Origin: Deltaproteobacteria bacterium
GTDB lineage: Bacteria > Desulfobacterota > Binatia > Binatales > Binataceae
Assembly (NCBI GenBank): GCA_003161515.1
Contig: PMOH01000518.1
Location: forward strand, 3,276-12,921
DNA: 9,646 nucleotides
Reading direction: 5' to 3'
Shown: piece by piece, positions 7,569-9,646 of the stretch
How the letters are laid out: each line of letters opens with the position of its first letter
Position numbering within the stretch: position 1 is the first letter of the stretch
Program-made: the position numbers and the translations under genes
Notes under the pieces: generated by a model
The model's database searches: none
What the model saw: only the letters and a program-made list of their open reading frames with translations
What the model was told of the DNA's origin: nothing

Positions 7569-7660
7569 TGTAGCAGACATGACACGTAATTTGCAGCCAT
7601 GACACAAAATACAACATTACTAATTGAAAAACAGTGTCATAGCCACAATTGACATGAAAT
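7569..7660 (+). repeat. Cluster of four TGACA-type short repeats; possible Tn7/Tn5053-like transposon end
   Basis: Two direct repeats of 18 bases, GCAGACATGACACGTAAT (7573-7590) and GCAGCCATGACACAAAAT (7593-7610), match at 15 positions with a period of exactly 20 bases. A third copy is inverted: GTGTCATAGCC at 7634-7644, whose complement reads GGCTATGACAC. A fourth partial copy, TGACATGAAAT, lies at 7650-7660. TGT at 7569 precedes the first. Arrays of 20-base transposase sites next to a TGT terminus are a known feature of Tn7-like and Tn5053-like ends, including those of CRISPR-associated transposons. No transposase is visible here, so the mobile-element reading is inference; an operator array is the alternative. 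TTGACA (7649-7654), part of the fourth copy, could also act as a -35 box. Confidence 0.4.
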
Positions 7661-7727
7661 TCAGTGTTAAAGTGCAAAATGCATGCTTGGAGCCTCCACG
7701 ACATCAGCTTCCAATTGCGTCCAAGAG

Positions 7728-7758
7728 CTACAAATAGGCATATTCCGCCTATCTGTAG
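7728..7758 (+). other. Long hairpin, possible terminator or operator
   Basis: CTACA (7728-7732) and ATAGGC (7734-7739) pair with GCCTAT (7747-7752) and TGTAG (7754-7758). This makes an 11-bp stem with one A/C mismatch and a 7-base loop. GTTTTAT follows at 7759-7765, so it could work as a weak intrinsic terminator. The CTACA/TGTAG arms recur in the palindrome 34 bases downstream, which fits a dimeric regulator site equally well. Confidence 0.45.
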
Positions 7759-7791
7759 GTTTTATAACATATACAGGCAGGTTAAAAGATA

Positions 7792-7804
7792 CTACATTAT
7801 GTAG
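7792..7804. promoter_or_regulatory. 13-base palindrome, possible operator
   Basis: CTACAT and ATGTAG flank a single central T, giving a perfect 6+1+6 palindrome. Its half-sites repeat the outer arms of the hairpin at 7728-7758. The 8-base string ATGTAGCA at 7799-7806 also occurs at 7568-7575, so the AT-rich block is flanked by a short direct repeat. It sits 132 bases before the metalloprotease start, where a repressor site could lie. No regulator gene is adjacent. Confidence 0.3.
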
Positions 7805-7935
7805 CATGGCACGCACGATGCACTACTCAGTCTCGACGGCGCAGAGAAGTTGTCAGCTTCTCAAAAGGGGGGCGCGCCCTCAAGCGGGGCCCGCCAGGTT
7901 TGTCTGTGAGATGACGCCGGACCTGGAGTTCACTG

Positions 7936-8766
7936 ATGTGGGGTTCGAAATCGCCTGGGCCAAACATCGATCTGCAGGGCAAGGAATTCCTTGCCTCCGA
8001 GCTGGCGCAGCTCTTCAGAGCGATTCAGTCGCCATCGATGTCCTTTGGAAACCGCGTTGACGAGCGCATCGGCGAACTCCGGACCGTCGTTTCTGAAGAC
8101 TACCGTGAGGCCTCGGGCCTTCCTTCCAGCATGTTTGCGCGCGAACTGGCAAGCATCGTGGAAAAGGAAATCAAGCCGCGCTCGCGAATCTGGCGTTCTC
8201 TAACCAGTTCCAAGCGCTTTTCCCGCGCCCTGGAATTCTTCGGCGCTGAACGAGTCAGCGTCCAGGGCGCGCCCTACCTGCGCGGGGCCGGCCTGGAGAT
8301 GTGGGGATTCTCGTTTAGCGTAGGCCACGGCAAAGCCGCCAAGTCCGGAATTTTTCTGAACACCGCCCATGTCGCCGGAGCGATAGCCACTACCCTGGCC
8401 CACGAAATAGGTCACCTGGTACGGGACTACATTTTGAATCAGAAGCAACCCGGTATCGCTTTCCTCGACGGGACATTCGCCCACCACCTGGACCATGAGA
8501 GCGAGTTGTTCGCTGACTGCCTGGTATCGCTGATGGCTTACGACCGTTCGGTCGTCCGAAACATCGGCGTAAGGTACGAAGCATGCCTGCTGAAGCCGAA
8601 TTCCGTCGCGGACGCGGCGCGTTACGGCTATGCAGAAATCTGTCCTGAATTCAGAATCGATATTTTCAGCCGGGGTCTTTCGGCCGAGTGGCGCTTACGC
8701 TACCTGACCTCGCTCGTCCACTATCTCAAACTACGATGCGCGCTGTTTCACACGGCGGGCATTTAG
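7936..8766 (+). CDS. Putative zinc metalloprotease (HEIGH motif, ImmA/IrrE-like active-site pattern)
   Basis: The 276-residue protein has no signal peptide or membrane helix. It carries a zincin motif, H156-E-I-G-H160 in ATTLAHEIGHLVRDYI, and about 28 residues later the segment HESELFADCLVSLM (187-200). There E188 or E190 could be the third zinc ligand. An Ex(L/A)FA-type segment after HExxH recalls the ImmA/IrrE peptidases, which cleave repressors or respond to stress. The rest of the protein matches nothing I know, so the family placement is tentative. The ATG is supported by GGAG 7 bases upstream. The next gene starts 39 bases after the stop, suggesting one transcript with the WEEF-motif membrane proteins, which could be its substrates or anchors. 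It lies just right of the AT-rich repeat region. Confidence 0.7.
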   Translation: MWGSKSPGPNIDLQGKEFLASELAQLFRAIQSPSMSFGNRVDERIGELRTVVSEDYREASGLPSSMFARELASIVEKEIKPRSRIWRSLTSSKRFSRALEFFGAERVSVQGAPYLRGAGLEMWGFSFSVGHGKAAKSGIFLNTAHVAGAIATTLAHEIGHLVRDYILNQKQPGIAFLDGTFAHHLDHESELFADCLVSLMAYDRSVVRNIGVRYEACLLKPNSVADAARYGYAEICPEFRIDIFSRGLSAEWRLRYLTSLVHYLKLRCALFHTAGI

Positions 8767-8805
8767 CGTCTGCTTACGCGAACCTTTGAAGGGAGGGTTG
8801 TTTCA

Positions 8806-9351
8806 ATGAAGTCGAATTCTCCGAAGTATGGAGACACAATGCCGCAAGAAGGACGTCCGGTTTGGGAGGAATTCTGCAACGATCATGAGCTTCTTGAGCG
8901 GCTGGAAGTGACGCCCCAGGAATTGACCGCGCTCAAGAATTGCGTCCTCTTGGGGGAGCTTACCTGCAAGCAGGACATGTTGTTCATCCTGCGCCAAATT
9001 CGCATCGCAACCGAGCCCTTGTCGGAGCAAACGACGATATGTCTCGGGCCAGATCCTCGTCGGGACAACAAAGCTGACGACTCGGCAAAGGAGATCAGCG
9101 CCCCGGATATCAGCGCGGCCCCTGCAAACTATCGTCCCTCCGCTTCCGTCAGAAGCACACCTGAACCGGGTTCGCTGGCTGCCATCTCTCGTCCTCGCGT
9201 GATCGAGCGACTAGGCGTGCTGTGGTGGACTCTGCTCTTACTTGGATTCGTGATGTGGAATCTGGTCACCGGCGTGTCGAACTGGCGGCAAATCTTCCTC
9301 AGGACGATCAGAGTCCAGACCCAGCAGGCGCCTGCGCCGGATAAGCCGTAA
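8806..9351 (+). CDS. WEEF-motif protein with one C-terminal membrane helix, function unknown
   Basis: The 181-residue product starts with a soluble domain (about 18-70) containing VWEEFCNDHELLERL, TPQELTALKN and MLFILRQIRIA. A low-complexity linker rich in Ser, Pro and Ala follows (about 85-132), then one membrane helix (about 137-156, LWWTLLLLGFVMWNLV) and a short tail. This suggests a tail-anchored protein with its N-terminal domain in the cytoplasm. GGGAGG lies 9 bases before the ATG at 8806. An in-frame ATG at 8839, with GGAG 5 bases upstream, is a good second candidate. The WEEFxND motif recurs in the next gene. No family is recognised. Confidence 0.65.
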   Translation: MKSNSPKYGDTMPQEGRPVWEEFCNDHELLERLEVTPQELTALKNCVLLGELTCKQDMLFILRQIRIATEPLSEQTTICLGPDPRRDNKADDSAKEISAPDISAAPANYRPSASVRSTPEPGSLAAISRPRVIERLGVLWWTLLLLGFVMWNLVTGVSNWRQIFLRTIRVQTQQAPAPDKP

Positions 9352-9352
9352 G

Positions 9353-9369
9353 GCGATCCCCTGGATCGC
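9353..9369 (+). other. Hairpin directly after the WEEF-motif gene
   Basis: GCGATCC (9353-9359) and GGATCGC (9363-9369) form a perfect 7-bp stem around a CCT loop, beginning 2 bases after the TAA. No T-run follows. It may protect the transcript end or attenuate read-through into the next gene rather than terminate fully. Confidence 0.4.
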
Positions 9370-9419
9370 AAACGAGCTACAAAAATAAATCGAGTCTAGG
9401 ATAATCGCGGAGAAGGCCA

Positions 9420-9646
9420 GTGACTTTCAATTTTCACCAGTTGGTGCTCGGAGAACTGATCGTCACGATGCTTGTCTTGCTGGTCGTATCTGGCAGGCGA
9501 ACAGTGTCGCGGTTGCGCTTCCGGCTAAGGCGTCTCTCAAACGCGAGCTCAGGCGTATCGTCAGTGTTACCTGTCCCACGCGCCGCGCGAGGAGTGCTGG
9601 GGACGGACGCTTGGGAAGAATTCACCAATGACGCAGACTTCCTCCG
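9420..9646 (+). CDS. WEEF-motif protein with N-terminal membrane helix, 5' part, runs off the window
   Basis: A frame opening at GTG 9420 stays open to the window end (75 codons and two bases). GGAGAAGG at 9409-9416 is a strong ribosome binding site. The product begins with one membrane helix (about residues 8-24, LVLGELIVTMLVLLVVSG). An Arg-rich stretch follows (RRTVSRLRFRLRRL), which would hold the rest in the cytoplasm, then GTDAWEEFTNDADFL at the edge. Over 15 residues this matches GRPVWEEFCNDHELL of the preceding gene at 8 positions. The order is reversed: helix first, WEEF domain after. It is probably a diverged relative of the upstream gene. Function unknown. Confidence 0.6.
   Translation, partial: MTFNFHQLVLGELIVTMLVLLVVSGRRTVSRLRFRLRRLSNASSGVSSVLPVPRAARGVLGTDAWEEFTNDADFL

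Larger units (their letters stand above)
7470..7935. other. AT-rich non-coding interval with repeats and dyads
   Basis: These 466 bases carry no convincing gene. A run of seven T (7496-7502) follows the RND stop closely, but only a 4-bp GTAG/CTAC stem precedes it, so it is a poor intrinsic terminator. GC falls to roughly 40% over 7561-7620 and about 30% over 7621-7680 and 7741-7800, against about 60% in the flanking genes. The interval contains the TGACAC repeat cluster, a long hairpin and a palindrome listed separately. An open frame at 7683-8060 looks spurious. The composition change marks a boundary between the efflux operon and the unrecognised cassette to the right. Confidence 0.6.

Noticed and set aside
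7683..8060. A 125-codon frame upstream of and overlapping the metalloprotease gene
   Set aside because: It has no clear ribosome binding site, crosses the AT-rich repeat region and the hairpin, and overlaps 125 bases of a better-supported gene in another frame. The product has no recognisable domain.
1..9646. CRISPR array, tRNA or rRNA genes
   Set aside because: No regularly spaced long direct repeats beyond the short cluster at 7573-7660, and no tRNA cloverleaf or rRNA-like sequence was seen on either strand.

Overview
The window is GC-rich (about 60% in its coding parts), with genes packed tightly on the + strand and almost no intergenic space until about 7470. Codon preferences (TCG, ATC, GCG, GAC), an ACMSD-like amidohydrolase, an ECF sigma factor operon, a tripartite RND pump and a likely selenoprotein suggest a soil or sediment Gram-negative bacterium of the broad Deltaproteobacteria-like type. 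A Binatota-like lineage is my guess only; no taxonomic marker gene is present.

Region 1 (1-600) is the C-terminal part of an amidohydrolase_2 (ACMSD-like) metal-dependent hydrolase or decarboxylase. Region 2 (about 689-3030) looks like one operon of five genes with overlapping or nearly abutting ends: an ECF sigma factor, a 2Fe-2S ferredoxin-like protein overlapping it by 11 bases, a two-helix membrane protein, a four-helix membrane protein with an H-x3-H-x3-H face, and a carboxymuconolactone decarboxylase/AhpD-like protein. That last gene is interrupted by one in-frame TGA exactly where the family has the second Cys of its CxxC motif. The frame continues intact for 116 more codons, and a 6-bp hairpin with a GGU loop sits 18 bases after the TGA. 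I read it as a CxxU selenoprotein with a bacterial SECIS element, not a pseudogene. The operon then reads as a regulated redox module: sigma factor, iron-sulfur protein, membrane proteins and a thiol/selenol oxidoreductase.

Region 3 (3181-7469) is an RND efflux pair: a lipoprotein-type periplasmic adaptor and an MdtB/AcrB-like inner-membrane transporter joined by an ATGA overlap. No TolC-type outer membrane gene is present in the window. Region 4 (7470-7935) is non-coding and AT-rich (30-40% GC in its core). It has repeated TGACAC-type motifs, an 11-bp hairpin, a palindrome and a direct repeat, and may be a mobile-element boundary or a complex regulatory region. Region 5 (7936-9646) holds an unrecognised cassette: a HEIGH zinc metalloprotease-like protein, then two single-helix membrane proteins with opposite domain order that share a WEEFxND motif. 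The second one runs off the window.
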